Below are positions 38,560 through 46,916 of a DNA stretch of 64,000 nt, in pieces. How positions within the stretch are numbered: position 1 is the first letter of the stretch; every line of letters starts with the position of its first letter. Under the pieces are notes generated by a model, which saw nothing but the letters and a program-made list of their open reading frames with translations, was not told where the DNA came from and did not search any database. This DNA is from Salinibacterium sp. (GTDB lineage Bacteria > Actinomycetota > Actinomycetes > Actinomycetales > Microbacteriaceae). The translations under genes and the position numbers were made by a program. The stretch lies in assembly GCA_019638845.1 (NCBI GenBank), contig JAHBSZ010000002.1:620001-684000 (forward strand), given 5' to 3'.

Positions 38560-39591
38560 ATGAATAGCTCGCCCCCGCTCGAGACGCCGACCACCGTCGA
38601 CTCCATCGACACGATTGCCGTCATTGGCGCGGGGAGCATCGGCCTCGCGTGGTCCATCGTGTTCGCCAGCGCTGGCCTACGGGTGCGTCTCTACGAAACC
38701 GACGAGCTGAAACGGCGATCGGCGCTGGATGAGACCGCCATGAAGCTTGCCGACATGGCGAATGCCGGCCTGTTGGACGAACCGATCGCAACAATCCTTG
38801 ACCGCATCAGCGTTTGCGACTCGCTCGAGGAAACGCTGGTCGGCGCTGGCTTCGTGCAGGAGTGCGTTGTCGAGGATCTGGCGGTCAAGCGTGCATTGTT
38901 CGCAGAACTGGACCGGTTGACCAGCACCCATGTGGTTCTCGCGAGCTCGACTTCGACGATTATGGCGTCGCGCTTCGCCGAAGACCTCCCGGGGCGCGAG
39001 CGGTGCCTCGTGGTGCATCCCGCCAACCCCCCGCACTTCCTTCGTGTCGCCGAGATCGTGCCCGCGAGTTTCACGTCTCCCGAGGCGATCGAGATCTCGC
39101 GCAACCTCCTGGTTCGGGTCGACATCGCTCCGATCCTCCTCGACCGTGAAATCGAGGGCTTTGCATTCAATCGGCTACAGGGCGCCCTCCTTCGTGAGGC
39201 TTACTGTCTCGTGCGAGACGGGGTGATCTCCGCCGCAGATATCGACACCCTCGTTCGAGAGGGTCTTGGCCGACGATGGTCACTGATTGGCCCGTTCACC
39301 ACGAGTGAGCTCAACACCCGTGGTGGATTGCGCCGACATGGTGAGCTCATGGGGCCGGTCTACGCTCGCCTCGGAATCGAGCGGGCACACGAAAACCCGT
39401 GGACCAGCGAGACTATCGAACGGGTCGCCCGTGATGTCGAGGGGCGGCTTCCGCACGACTCTTGGGAAGAGAACGTGCGTGAACGCGATCGGGCAATGAT
39501 GCAGCTGTCGTCACTCCTCAAACACTTCGACAACCCACTTCACGACGGCGCAACTACGCCCACCGACGGATACGTCACGTCGACCGGCTAG
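38560..39591 (+). CDS. 3-hydroxyacyl-CoA dehydrogenase-like protein (lambda-crystallin/carnitine dehydrogenase type)
   Basis: The 343-residue protein has an NAD motif IAVIGAGSIGLAW at 19-31 and the segment VVHPANPPHFLRVAEIVPA, characteristic of the lambda-crystallin/L-gulonate 3-dehydrogenase and L-carnitine dehydrogenase branch, not of fatty-acid beta-oxidation enzymes. A helical C-terminal domain begins near FAFNRLQGALLREAY. It oxidises a 3-hydroxy acid to the 3-oxo acid with NAD (known for the family). It ends the rightward SDR-SDR operon; its stop is four bases from that of the convergent MoaF-like gene. Confidence 0.86.
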   Translation: MNSSPPLETPTTVDSIDTIAVIGAGSIGLAWSIVFASAGLRVRLYETDELKRRSALDETAMKLADMANAGLLDEPIATILDRISVCDSLEETLVGAGFVQECVVEDLAVKRALFAELDRLTSTHVVLASSTSTIMASRFAEDLPGRERCLVVHPANPPHFLRVAEIVPASFTSPEAIEISRNLLVRVDIAPILLDREIEGFAFNRLQGALLREAYCLVRDGVISAADIDTLVREGLGRRWSLIGPFTTSELNTRGGLRRHGELMGPVYARLGIERAHENPWTSETIERVARDVEGRLPHDSWEENVRERDRAMMQLSSLLKHFDNPLHDGATTPTDGYVTSTG

Positions 39592-39595
39592 CTCG

Positions 39596-40465
39596 TTACT
39601 GAGCCGATTCCAGCGTGCCGGAAGCCGGCATCGTGTAGTCGGTCTGGTTGAGGATGCGACCGCGCGCGCCGAACGTATTGTGCGACGGAACGTTCGGCTT
39701 CGGGTCCCAGCCAAAGAACCTCCCGATATTCGTCGAAGCACCCGGCGTGAAGTCGAGCACGAACACACCGTCCCACGGCATCGCCGTCTCAGTGACGAAG
39801 AAGACGTAGCCGGTGTCGCTGAGCTTGTAGGTTTCGGTTCGGTCCACATCCGCGATCGACTTCTCGGGGCCAGCGAGACAGTGCCAGGCATACGTTCCGG
39901 AGTTGAGATAGATGTGCTCGTAGGCGTGGTCGTCGCTGTACACCCACATGGCACGGCGCCCGACGAGCTCGGAGGTGCGACTGATCGGATCCGCAGTCGG
40001 CCCATTCACTCCTACGCTCGTGATTCTCGACTTGGTTCGGCGCGCGTCCCCCCGATCAAACGTCCAGCTGTAGACCACCAAGGCCCGAGCGTTGTCCTGG
40101 TCCACCACTACTGTCGCGCCGGTTGCGGCCTCCGGGGATCCCCCCTCGATCACCATGTCGATGAAGTAGATGTTCCCGGCGAGCGGAAGCACCTCGACCG
40201 GCGCACTCCCGCTCCCGATCGCGAACCAGTCGTTGGCCTCGATCGTTGACGGAGGGGTGGTCACCCGCCAAGAAGCGACTCGACCGTCAATAGTCAGAGC
40301 CAGAATTGCGCCATCTTCGCGGTGAAGCTCCATCGTTCCGTCGAGGGCGGTGGTGTGCTCAGGGCGGTTGGCCTCCATTCCGGCTGTCCACTCGAGGAAG
40401 GCAGGGCCGTTCTCGACATCGTGAAAGTCGTCGTGATCAACGTAGTTGCGAGCTGAGTCAGTCAT
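39596..40465 (-). CDS. MoaF-family protein
   Basis: The 289-residue protein resembles MoaF: an N-terminal half with SWRVTTPPSTIEANDWFAIG-type lipocalin-like strands and a C-terminal half with AYEHIYLNSGTYAWHCLAG, TYKLSDTGYVFFVTE and IGRFFGWDPKPNVPSHNTFGA. MoaF was named from an enterobacterial molybdenum-cofactor/amine-oxidase locus, but its biochemical role is not established. No molybdenum-cofactor gene lies nearby. Here it is encoded alone, convergent with the dehydrogenase and divergent from a DAO-type oxidase. A binding or enzyme role for a small amine- or phenol-like compound is a guess. AAAAGGA precedes the ATG. Confidence 0.75.
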   Translation of the reverse strand: MTDSARNYVDHDDFHDVENGPAFLEWTAGMEANRPEHTTALDGTMELHREDGAILALTIDGRVASWRVTTPPSTIEANDWFAIGSGSAPVEVLPLAGNIYFIDMVIEGGSPEAATGATVVVDQDNARALVVYSWTFDRGDARRTKSRITSVGVNGPTADPISRTSELVGRRAMWVYSDDHAYEHIYLNSGTYAWHCLAGPEKSIADVDRTETYKLSDTGYVFFVTETAMPWDGVFVLDFTPGASTNIGRFFGWDPKPNVPSHNTFGARGRILNQTDYTMPASGTLESAQ

Positions 40466-40654
40466 AGGAGGTCCTTTTCACCGCGAAGTATTCGCGAATG
40501 TCTCGACGTTGTCACACGCCGTCCGCGTCGCCGAAAGCCCAATACCAATCGTGCGTTGTCGACCTTGCACCGTGCAGTAGCAGTCAAGCGCAGAATGCCT
40601 CCGGACCACCCGGATCGACAACCCGCACGTATACGCTCGTCGAAAGGAGTCAGC

Positions 40655-42040
40655 ATGCACCGCACGGTATTTGAACGGTCCGCACCAGCAGCGAGCGTCG
40701 TCACAGAGTCACTTCGCACAAGTCGCGCCGAGGTCTTCTGGACCGAAGACGCCGCCGGCGAGCGGTACCCTGCCCTCGACAGCGACCGCGACGTCGACCT
40801 TGCCATCGTCGGCGGCGGGTACGCCGGACTCTGGACTGCTATCCGCGCCAAGGAGCGGAACCCGGATGCCCGCGTCCTAGTCCTCGAAGCGCTCAAGGTC
40901 GGGTGGGCAGCGTCGGGGCGCAACGGCGGATTCGTCGAAGCCTCACTCACCCACGGTGAATCGAACGGGGAACGCCGCTGGCCCGAGGAGCTGGAGCAGC
41001 TCGACCGACTCGGCCATGCCAATCTCGACGCCATCGAGCAGACGGTGGCGCGCTACCAGATGAAGGCGGACTTCGAGCGCACGGGCAGCTTGAGCGTGGC
41101 GATCGAGCCGCATCAGGTGGAGTGGCTCGAGGGGCCGGACGCGCTCAGCGAAGAGCACATCAGGGCCGAAGTGAACTCCCCCACCTACCTCGCCGGAAGT
41201 TGGGACCGGCGCTCGACCGCGCTCGTGCATCCGGGAAAGCTCGCAGCGGAACTCGCACGAGTCGCCACCGACCTCGGCGTCGAGATCGTCGAGAACTCGC
41301 CCGTACGATCGCTCGACGGGGCTACTTTGCGCCTCGATCGCGGAACCGTCCGCGCGCAGAAGGTCGCGCTGGCGACGAATGTCTTCCCATCCCTGCTCGC
41401 CCGCAACCGACTGATGACCGTGCCGGTCTACGACTACGTACTCATGACCGAGCCGCTCACGGATGCCCAGCTCGCGTCCATCGGCTGGCAGAACCGTCAG
41501 GGCATCGCCGATCTCGCGAACCAGTTCCACTACTACCGGCTCTCAGCTGACAACCGCATCCTGTTCGGCGGATACGACGCGATCTACCACTACGGCGGGC
41601 GCATCCGCACCGAGTACGAAGACCGTCCGCAGACGTTCGAGAAGCTCGCGAGCCACTTCTTCACGACCTTCCCGCAACTCGAAGGGCTGCGCTTCAGCCA
41701 TCGCTGGGCCGGCATCATCGACACGAGTACGCGGTTCTGCGCCTTCTTCGGCACCGCCCACGGTGGCCGGGTCGCCTATGCGGCCGGATTCACGGGTCTC
41801 GGCGTTGCGGCAACCCGGTTCGCGGCCGACGTCATGCTCGACAAGCTCGACGGCCTCAGCACTGAGCTCACCGAGCTTCGGATGGTGCGAGAGAGGCCCC
41901 TTCCGTTCCCGCCCGAGCCCGCGGCATCCGTGGGCATCAACCTCACCCGCGCATCCCTCGACCGTGCCGACCACAATGAAGGGCGCCGCAACGTGCTGCT
42001 GAAGACTCTGGATGCTGTTGGCCTCGGGTTCGACTCGTGA
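40655..42040 (+). CDS. DAO-family FAD oxidoreductase (gamma-glutamylputrescine-oxidase-like)
   Basis: A 461-residue flavoprotein with FAD motif DLAIVGGGYAGLWTAIRAKE at ~48-67, GWAASGRNGGF, and the C-terminal FAD-binding HGGRVAYAAGFTGLGVAATR. This pattern is that of PuuB-like amine oxidases and related N-alkyl amino acid oxidases. The ATG at 40655 has GAAAGGAG seven bases upstream; an open frame to 40556 is not coding-like. A cupin gene overlaps its stop by four bases. It probably oxidises a primary or secondary amine to an aldehyde plus ammonia or amine, which fits the semialdehyde dehydrogenase in the same island. Confidence 0.88.
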   Translation: MHRTVFERSAPAASVVTESLRTSRAEVFWTEDAAGERYPALDSDRDVDLAIVGGGYAGLWTAIRAKERNPDARVLVLEALKVGWAASGRNGGFVEASLTHGESNGERRWPEELEQLDRLGHANLDAIEQTVARYQMKADFERTGSLSVAIEPHQVEWLEGPDALSEEHIRAEVNSPTYLAGSWDRRSTALVHPGKLAAELARVATDLGVEIVENSPVRSLDGATLRLDRGTVRAQKVALATNVFPSLLARNRLMTVPVYDYVLMTEPLTDAQLASIGWQNRQGIADLANQFHYYRLSADNRILFGGYDAIYHYGGRIRTEYEDRPQTFEKLASHFFTTFPQLEGLRFSHRWAGIIDTSTRFCAFFGTAHGGRVAYAAGFTGLGVAATRFAADVMLDKLDGLSTELTELRMVRERPLPFPPEPAASVGINLTRASLDRADHNEGRRNVLLKTLDAVGLGFDS

Positions 42041-42372
42041 CGCTCGAACCCGGTGTGCTGCTGCAGGCCACGACCATCATTCTCGAGCACACGTCTATCC
42101 CACCCGAACAGGTCGTCGAAGGATCGCCGACCACGGGCCTCGCAGTCCTCGTCGAGGGAACGCCCGAGATCGGCGTCTGGGAGCACACTCCCGGGGTCTC
42201 GACGGACATCGAAGTAGATGAACTCCACGTCGTGCTCGCCGGCGACGCGACCCTCGAGATCGAGGGACACGAGACGCTCTACCTCGTCCCGGGCGCCATT
42301 GTTCGACTCACCACAGGCATGCGGACGACATGGACCGTGCGCGAAACTCTGCGCAAGCTCTACGTCGCGTAG
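42037..42372 (+). CDS. Small cupin-domain protein
   Basis: The 111-residue protein is one cupin barrel (LHVVLAGDATLEIEGHETLY, then PGAIVRLTTGMRTTWTVRET), of the type often annotated as a cupin_3/DUF861 protein. Such small cupins commonly accompany PuuB-like oxidases. The GTG start overlaps the oxidase stop by four bases (GTGA), so the two are translated together. Few His metal ligands are visible, so a catalytic metal site is doubtful. Its role is unknown. Confidence 0.82.
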   Translation: MTLEPGVLLQATTIILEHTSIPPEQVVEGSPTTGLAVLVEGTPEIGVWEHTPGVSTDIEVDELHVVLAGDATLEIEGHETLYLVPGAIVRLTTGMRTTWTVRETLRKLYVA

Positions 42373-42384
42373 CCCCGCTTCAAC

Positions 42385-43758
42385 TCACAGCGCCCTAACC
42401 GAGCTCAGCACCTTTGACAACGACTCTTTGGCGTCACCAAAAAGCACGGTCGTCTGCGGCTCGAACAGGAGTTCGTTCTCGATCCCCGCGAAACCCGGTC
42501 GCATGGATCGCTTGAGGAAGACGACCTGGCGTGCGGCCGCGGCGTCGAGGATGGGCATCCCGTAGATCGGGGACCCGACACTCGTCTTCGCGGCAGGGTT
42601 CACGACATCGTTCGCCCCCACCACGAGTGCGACATCCGCCGTCTTGAACTGCGGGTTCACTTCATCCATTTCCAGAAGATCTTCGTAGGGGACGTTCGCT
42701 TCTGCCATGAGCACGTTCATGTGGCCGGGCATTCTTCCGGCCACCGAATGGATACCGTAAACGACCTCGATATCCCTGTCTTTGAGAGCCTGCGCGAGTT
42801 CGGCCATGACATGCTGTGCCTGCGCAACGGCCAAGCCGTAGCCGGGCACGACGATGACCTTCTGGGCATAACCGAGGAGGATCGCCACGTCCTCAGCGCT
42901 CGATGAGCGCACGGGCCGGTCGGACACGGTCGCGGACCCGGCTGTCGAACCGCCCTTGAACGCGCCGAAGATGATCCCGGCGACGCTCCGACCCATCGCC
43001 GAGGCCATGGCCCGGGTCAGGATAGTTCCGCTTGCGCCGACGAGGGTTCCGGCGACGAGCAACAGCACGTTGCCGAGCACGACGCCCGAGGCGGCCACTG
43101 TCAGACCGGTGAACGCGTTGAGGAGCGAAATCACGATGGGGACGTCAGCCCCGCCGACCGGCAGCACGAGGAGCACACCGGCAGCGAGCCCAAGGCCGAG
43201 AAGAGCCAGCACCGCCAGCAGGGATCCGGACATGACAACGACGACCGCAGACGCCAAAGCGCCCGCGAGCACGAGTGCCATGACCACGGGTTGGCCGCGG
43301 AAGGTCAGCGGACGGGTGGGGATGAGTTCTTGGAGCTTTGCGAAAGTGATGCAGGATCCACTGAACGAGACCGACCCGACAAGAATGGTGAACGCGGTCG
43401 CGATCCCCGACCACACCGTGGTGTTGTGGGGAACTTCGAGCAGCGCCACGAGCGCCGCCGCGCCACCGCCGACACCGTTGAAGAGCGCCACGAGCTGAGG
43501 CATCTGGGTCATCTTGACTTTGCGCGAGACGGGCGCCGCGATGAGCGATCCCACGGCAATCGTCCCGAGAATCCACGGGAGGTTGTCGATCTTCATCGAC
43601 AGGAACACCGTGATCACGGCGATGACGGCACCGGTCGCGCCGATGAGGTTGCCACGTCGGGCCGACTTCGGGGAACTCAGTCCACGCAGCGCCAAGATGA
43701 AGCACGAGGCGGCGACCAGGTAGAGGGCCGCGGCCCATTCGGGTGCGAGCACGTTCAC
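42385..43758 (-). CDS. pntB: NAD(P) transhydrogenase subunit beta
   Basis: Membrane subunit with the NADP-binding domain III of proton-translocating transhydrogenase, which uses the proton gradient to make NADPH from NADH. The 457-residue protein has about eight or nine hydrophobic helices, then the NADP domain with VIVVPGYGLAVAQAQHVMAE, MPGHMNVLMAEANVPYEDL and GANDVVNPAAK. Its ATG overlaps the stop of the small alpha-2 gene by four bases. It is the last gene of the leftward pnt operon and convergent with the cupin gene. Confidence 0.96.
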   Translation of the reverse strand: MNVLAPEWAAALYLVAASCFILALRGLSSPKSARRGNLIGATGAVIAVITVFLSMKIDNLPWILGTIAVGSLIAAPVSRKVKMTQMPQLVALFNGVGGGAAALVALLEVPHNTTVWSGIATAFTILVGSVSFSGSCITFAKLQELIPTRPLTFRGQPVVMALVLAGALASAVVVVMSGSLLAVLALLGLGLAAGVLLVLPVGGADVPIVISLLNAFTGLTVAASGVVLGNVLLLVAGTLVGASGTILTRAMASAMGRSVAGIIFGAFKGGSTAGSATVSDRPVRSSSAEDVAILLGYAQKVIVVPGYGLAVAQAQHVMAELAQALKDRDIEVVYGIHSVAGRMPGHMNVLMAEANVPYEDLLEMDEVNPQFKTADVALVVGANDVVNPAAKTSVGSPIYGMPILDAAAARQVVFLKRSMRPGFAGIENELLFEPQTTVLFGDAKESLSKVLSSVRAL

Positions 43759-44072
43759 AGCTGCTCCCCTTTCTTCTCGGGAGCCTTACGGCCGGATGCA
43801 CGTCCGGAGAACATGTCGAGCATCCGGTCCGTGACCACGAATCCACCGACGAGGTTGATGGTCGCCAGGAGGGTTGCGATCAGCGCCACCACGAGCACCC
43901 CGATACTCTCGGCCTGTCCCGCGACGATAATCGCCCCAACGAGGATGATGCCGTGGATCGCATTGGCACCCGACATGAGCGGGGTATGGAGGGTACTCGA
44001 GACCTTGGATACGACCTCGAACCCGATGAAGACCGCCAAGACGAAGATCGTGAGGGTCGTTACGGCATCCAC
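43755..44072 (-). CDS. pntAB: NAD(P) transhydrogenase subunit alpha 2 (membrane part)
   Basis: A 105-residue protein with three hydrophobic helices (LTIFVLAVFIGFEVVSKV; GIILVGAIIVAGQ; IGVLVVALIATLLATINLVG) and the conserved STLHTPLMSGANAIHG segment of transhydrogenase alpha. In bacteria with split genes it supplies part of the proton channel. It overlaps pntAA by one base upstream and pntB by four bases downstream, so the three are co-translated. Confidence 0.95.
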   Translation of the reverse strand: MDAVTTLTIFVLAVFIGFEVVSKVSSTLHTPLMSGANAIHGIILVGAIIVAGQAESIGVLVVALIATLLATINLVGGFVVTDRMLDMFSGRASGRKAPEKKGEQL

Positions 44073-45229
44073 TATTTGTCTCCAGACTTGGTGTCGAGGT
44101 CGGCGAGGGCTGTCGCGCTGGGTTCGTGACGAATCTCACCGTCGTGGGTCAGGCACGCTCCCGCGACCACCTCGTCATCGAAGTCGGGCACGAACGAGCC
44201 GTCGACTGAGATCAAGGCAACGAGATTCGCGACGTTCTTCGCGAACAGCCGCGACGCATCGTACGGTGCACCCGAGGCCGCGTCCTTCATTCCGACCAAC
44301 GTCACCGATCCGCCATCCACGTCGATGATGCGGTGTTCGCCGGGCGAACTACCTTCGACGTTTCCGCCAGACTCTGCCGCGAGGTCGATGATCACCGACC
44401 CCGGCTTCATCGCCGCCACCATCGCTGCGGTAACCAGCCGCGGCGCCGGCCGACCGGGAATCGCTGCGGTGGTGATCAGAATGTCTGAGTCTGCAACATG
44501 CGGGCTGAGCAGCCTCCGCTGTGTCTCCGCGCGGTCCTCACCCAATTCCTTGGCATACCCGCCGCCGCCGTCGGCAGCATCAAGGTCGAGGTTGATGAAG
44601 GTGCCTCCCATGGACGCCACTTCTTCGGCGGATGCCGCGCGCACGTCGTTCGCGTAGACCTTGGCCCCGAGGCGCTTGGCCGTCGCAATGGCCTGCAGCC
44701 CGGCAACGCCAGCGCCGAGCACGAGCACCTTCGCGGGAGGGATCGTTCCCGCAGCCGTCATCAGCAACGGAAAGAATCTCGGGAACAGGGACGCGGCCTC
44801 GAGCACGCATCGGTAGCCAGCCACCAACGCCTGCGAGGTCAGGGCATCCATTGATTGCGCCCGTGAAATTCGAGGGACCAATTCGAGGGCGAATGCGGTC
44901 ACCTTTCGATCACGCGAAGCTCGCGTGGCGGAGAGCTCGGATGCGGGCGACGCGAGACCCACGGTCACTGCACCGGGGCTGAGTGCCTTGATCACCTCGA
45001 CCGACAGTGGACGCACATGAGCGAGGAGCGCGACGCTGGCCAATCCAACCGACGGAACGACCTTGGCGCCTGCCGCCGCGAAGGCGGAATCTGCAAAGCC
45101 TGCCGCCGTCCCGGCGTTCGACTGCACCTCGACCTCAAACCCGGAGGAGACGAACTGTTTCACCGTCTCGGGAGTAGCGGCCACTCGCCGCTCGCCGACA
45201 GCCGGCTCTCGCAACACTGCGATCTTCAT
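44072..45229 (-). CDS. pntAA: NAD(P) transhydrogenase subunit alpha 1 (NAD-binding part)
   Basis: A 385-residue soluble domain I protein: start KIAVLREPAVGERRVAATPE, NAD-binding VLVLGAGVAGLQAIATAKRL, and DLDAADGGGGYAKELGEDR, resembling alanine dehydrogenase in fold but with transhydrogenase motifs. It binds NADH and exchanges hydride with pntB. It heads the leftward operon with its ATG at 45229, with GGAGGGC just upstream. The operon stands beside the accessory catabolic island, which includes an NAD-kinase-like gene, so it may help balance NADP there; this is proximity-based inference. Confidence 0.95.
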   Translation of the reverse strand: MKIAVLREPAVGERRVAATPETVKQFVSSGFEVEVQSNAGTAAGFADSAFAAAGAKVVPSVGLASVALLAHVRPLSVEVIKALSPGAVTVGLASPASELSATRASRDRKVTAFALELVPRISRAQSMDALTSQALVAGYRCVLEAASLFPRFFPLLMTAAGTIPPAKVLVLGAGVAGLQAIATAKRLGAKVYANDVRAASAEEVASMGGTFINLDLDAADGGGGYAKELGEDRAETQRRLLSPHVADSDILITTAAIPGRPAPRLVTAAMVAAMKPGSVIIDLAAESGGNVEGSSPGEHRIIDVDGGSVTLVGMKDAASGAPYDASRLFAKNVANLVALISVDGSFVPDFDDEVVAGACLTHDGEIRHEPSATALADLDTKSGDK

Positions 45230-45427
45230 ATGCCCTCCTTGGCAATCCGGGAAAAACTACCACCCCACCGTGCCAGCACACAGTCAAGTCGGCAGTGGAC
45301 TGCGGTAAGTTTCTGCATTCTTTCGAGAATCACGGGACCTCGTCGAACTTGCGGATCATTGTCCTGGGGATCTCCACGCGGTTCTCGCGAGCAGAGCGTG
45401 AGCCACGTGTCGAGGTTGTTGTGGAGT

Positions 45428-46540
45428 TCACTCCGCCGAGTGCGGATCCCAGATCGCCCAAAGTCGGTCGGAAATGCCATTCCGGTTCGACAGGTGGCCG
45501 TTGCACATGACGGCAATAACGGTCTCGCGGTCTGCCGACACAGTGAACGCCGAAATGAATCCGCCCATTCGCCCCTTGTGGGCGAGGTCGCCGTCCTCTT
45601 GGATGTTCATCCCTGCCGCGTACAGTTCGCCGTCGTCTTGAAGAACCGCCCCGCTGTCGAAGTCGTCCTGAATGATGTCACCAGTGCGGTACTGGTCACC
45701 CCAGCGCACCAACTCGGACGGCGTCGTGATGATGCCGGTGTGACCGTACGACGTCCATCCCGCCTCCTGAAGACTGAGGTCGTCGTCATACGACAGGGCG
45801 ATGTCTGGGGCGTGCAAAGTGGGTGCAAGCACCATGTCGAGACCGAGCGGCGCGAAGATGCGCTCGGCGAGAAACTCCGGCAGCGGTAGGCCGCTCACTC
45901 GGCCGACCACCTCGGCCAACAGAACGTAGTTCGAGTTGGAGTAGTCAAAACCGGTGCCGGGAACGAGCGCCTGTTCGCGCCGGATCGCATCCACAGTGAC
46001 CTGTTGATCCGCCGGCTCAGTGAATCCGATACCGATGTCGTCGAGTTCCACCCAGTAGTCGGGGATGCGACTGGTGTGATGCATGAGCTGGTCGAGAGTG
46101 ACCTCGGCCCCCCACCACGGCAGGTCGTCGACGTAGTCGCTGATCGGATCGGAGAGTGAGATCAACCCATCGCGTTGAAGCATCAGGATCGCGGTGGCGG
46201 TGAACTGTTTGGAGACCGAGGCGATGTCGAAACGGGTCTCGGTCGTGACGGGGATGCCTGCGGCGTGGTCGGCGAGCCCGGCGGCGGCGGCCCAGACCAC
46301 GATGCCCACCTTGCCCACTGCGGCGGAGCATCCGGGCTGGGTACTGGGCACGAGGTCGGCGATCGCTTCGCCGCTGAGACGGGACTGCTCGGCAAACATC
46401 CTGAGATTGGTCGGCCCACTCACCACGGCGCGCGTCGGCGCAGCCACCGCTTGTGGCGGAGCGGTCGCGCACCCGGCGAGCAGGGCACTCAGGGCGGCGC
46501 CCACGAGCAGACACTGGGTTATGCGCCGCGACGGTCTCAC
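45428..46540 (-). CDS. Serine beta-lactamase/PBP-like lipoprotein (class C-like fold)
   Basis: The 370-residue protein begins at a GTG (46540), giving a short basic N-terminus, a hydrophobic core and lipobox LAGC (Cys24). The beta-lactamase/DD-peptidase active-site motifs are SVSK (Ser108, Lys111), YSN (Tyr200-Asn202) and HKGR in place of KTG. Such AmpC-fold proteins include esterases and peptidases that do not touch antibiotics; the HKG form is common among them. A longer frame from 46666 has no support and runs into the tRNA terminator region. It acts outside the membrane, attached by lipid. Substrate unknown. Confidence 0.85.
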   Translation of the reverse strand: MRPSRRITQCLLVGAALSALLAGCATAPPQAVAAPTRAVVSGPTNLRMFAEQSRLSGEAIADLVPSTQPGCSAAVGKVGIVVWAAAAGLADHAAGIPVTTETRFDIASVSKQFTATAILMLQRDGLISLSDPISDYVDDLPWWGAEVTLDQLMHHTSRIPDYWVELDDIGIGFTEPADQQVTVDAIRREQALVPGTGFDYSNSNYVLLAEVVGRVSGLPLPEFLAERIFAPLGLDMVLAPTLHAPDIALSYDDDLSLQEAGWTSYGHTGIITTPSELVRWGDQYRTGDIIQDDFDSGAVLQDDGELYAAGMNIQEDGDLAHKGRMGGFISAFTVSADRETVIAVMCNGHLSNRNGISDRLWAIWDPHSAE

Positions 46541-46674
46541 GAGGCCAAGGGTAGCCGCCGGCCCATTGCGCCGTTGCCCGAAAGCTCTAGACCCCGCAGA
46601 GTGCACTGCCCCGGACTGCGCGGGTCGGGGCCCACAAGTGGCTCCTCGTCCTCCACGCGCTACCAAATGCGAAA

Positions 46675-46701
46675 GACCCCCGCGAATAGCCTGCGGGGGC
46701 C
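46675..46701 (-). terminator. Terminator of tRNA-Tyr
   Basis: Arms GACCCCCGC (46675-46683) and GCGGGGGCC (46693-46701) pair, with the stem extended by flanking GAAA/TTTC. It lies 13 bp after the 3' end of the tRNA and is followed by TTTC on the transcribed strand. Confidence 0.8.
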
Positions 46702-46713
46702 TTTCTCATTTCG

Positions 46714-46795
46714 TGGCAAGTGAGGGATTCGAACCCCCGAAGTTGAAAACGGCTGATTTACAGTCAGCTCCCTTTGGCCGCTTGGGTAACTTGCC
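46714..46795 (-). tRNA. tRNA-Tyr (anticodon GTA)
   Basis: Read on the minus strand, the 82-nt sequence has acceptor arms GGCAAGT/ACTTGCC and the anticodon stem-loop CTGACTGTAAATCAG with GTA. It has a long variable arm as expected of tyrosine tRNA, and the T-loop sequence GGTTCGAATCC. The discriminator base is A and CCA is not encoded. A hairpin terminator follows at 46675-46701. The gene is single, with no other tRNA beside it. Confidence 0.97.
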
Positions 46796-46916
46796 AGGGC
46801 GCTTCCGATCACGTGTATTCACCTGATCGAACGCGCTGGACAAGAATACAAGGTTCGAGCCGCATTCGTGACCAGAGCCTGCGGATAGAGTTGTAATTTG
46901 GCCGAAGGAGGTTCGC

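Noticed and set aside
45428-46540. Calling the lipoprotein a beta-lactamase resistance gene
   Set aside because: The fold motifs are present but the third motif is HKG, common in related esterases and peptidases; resistance cannot be claimed from sequence.
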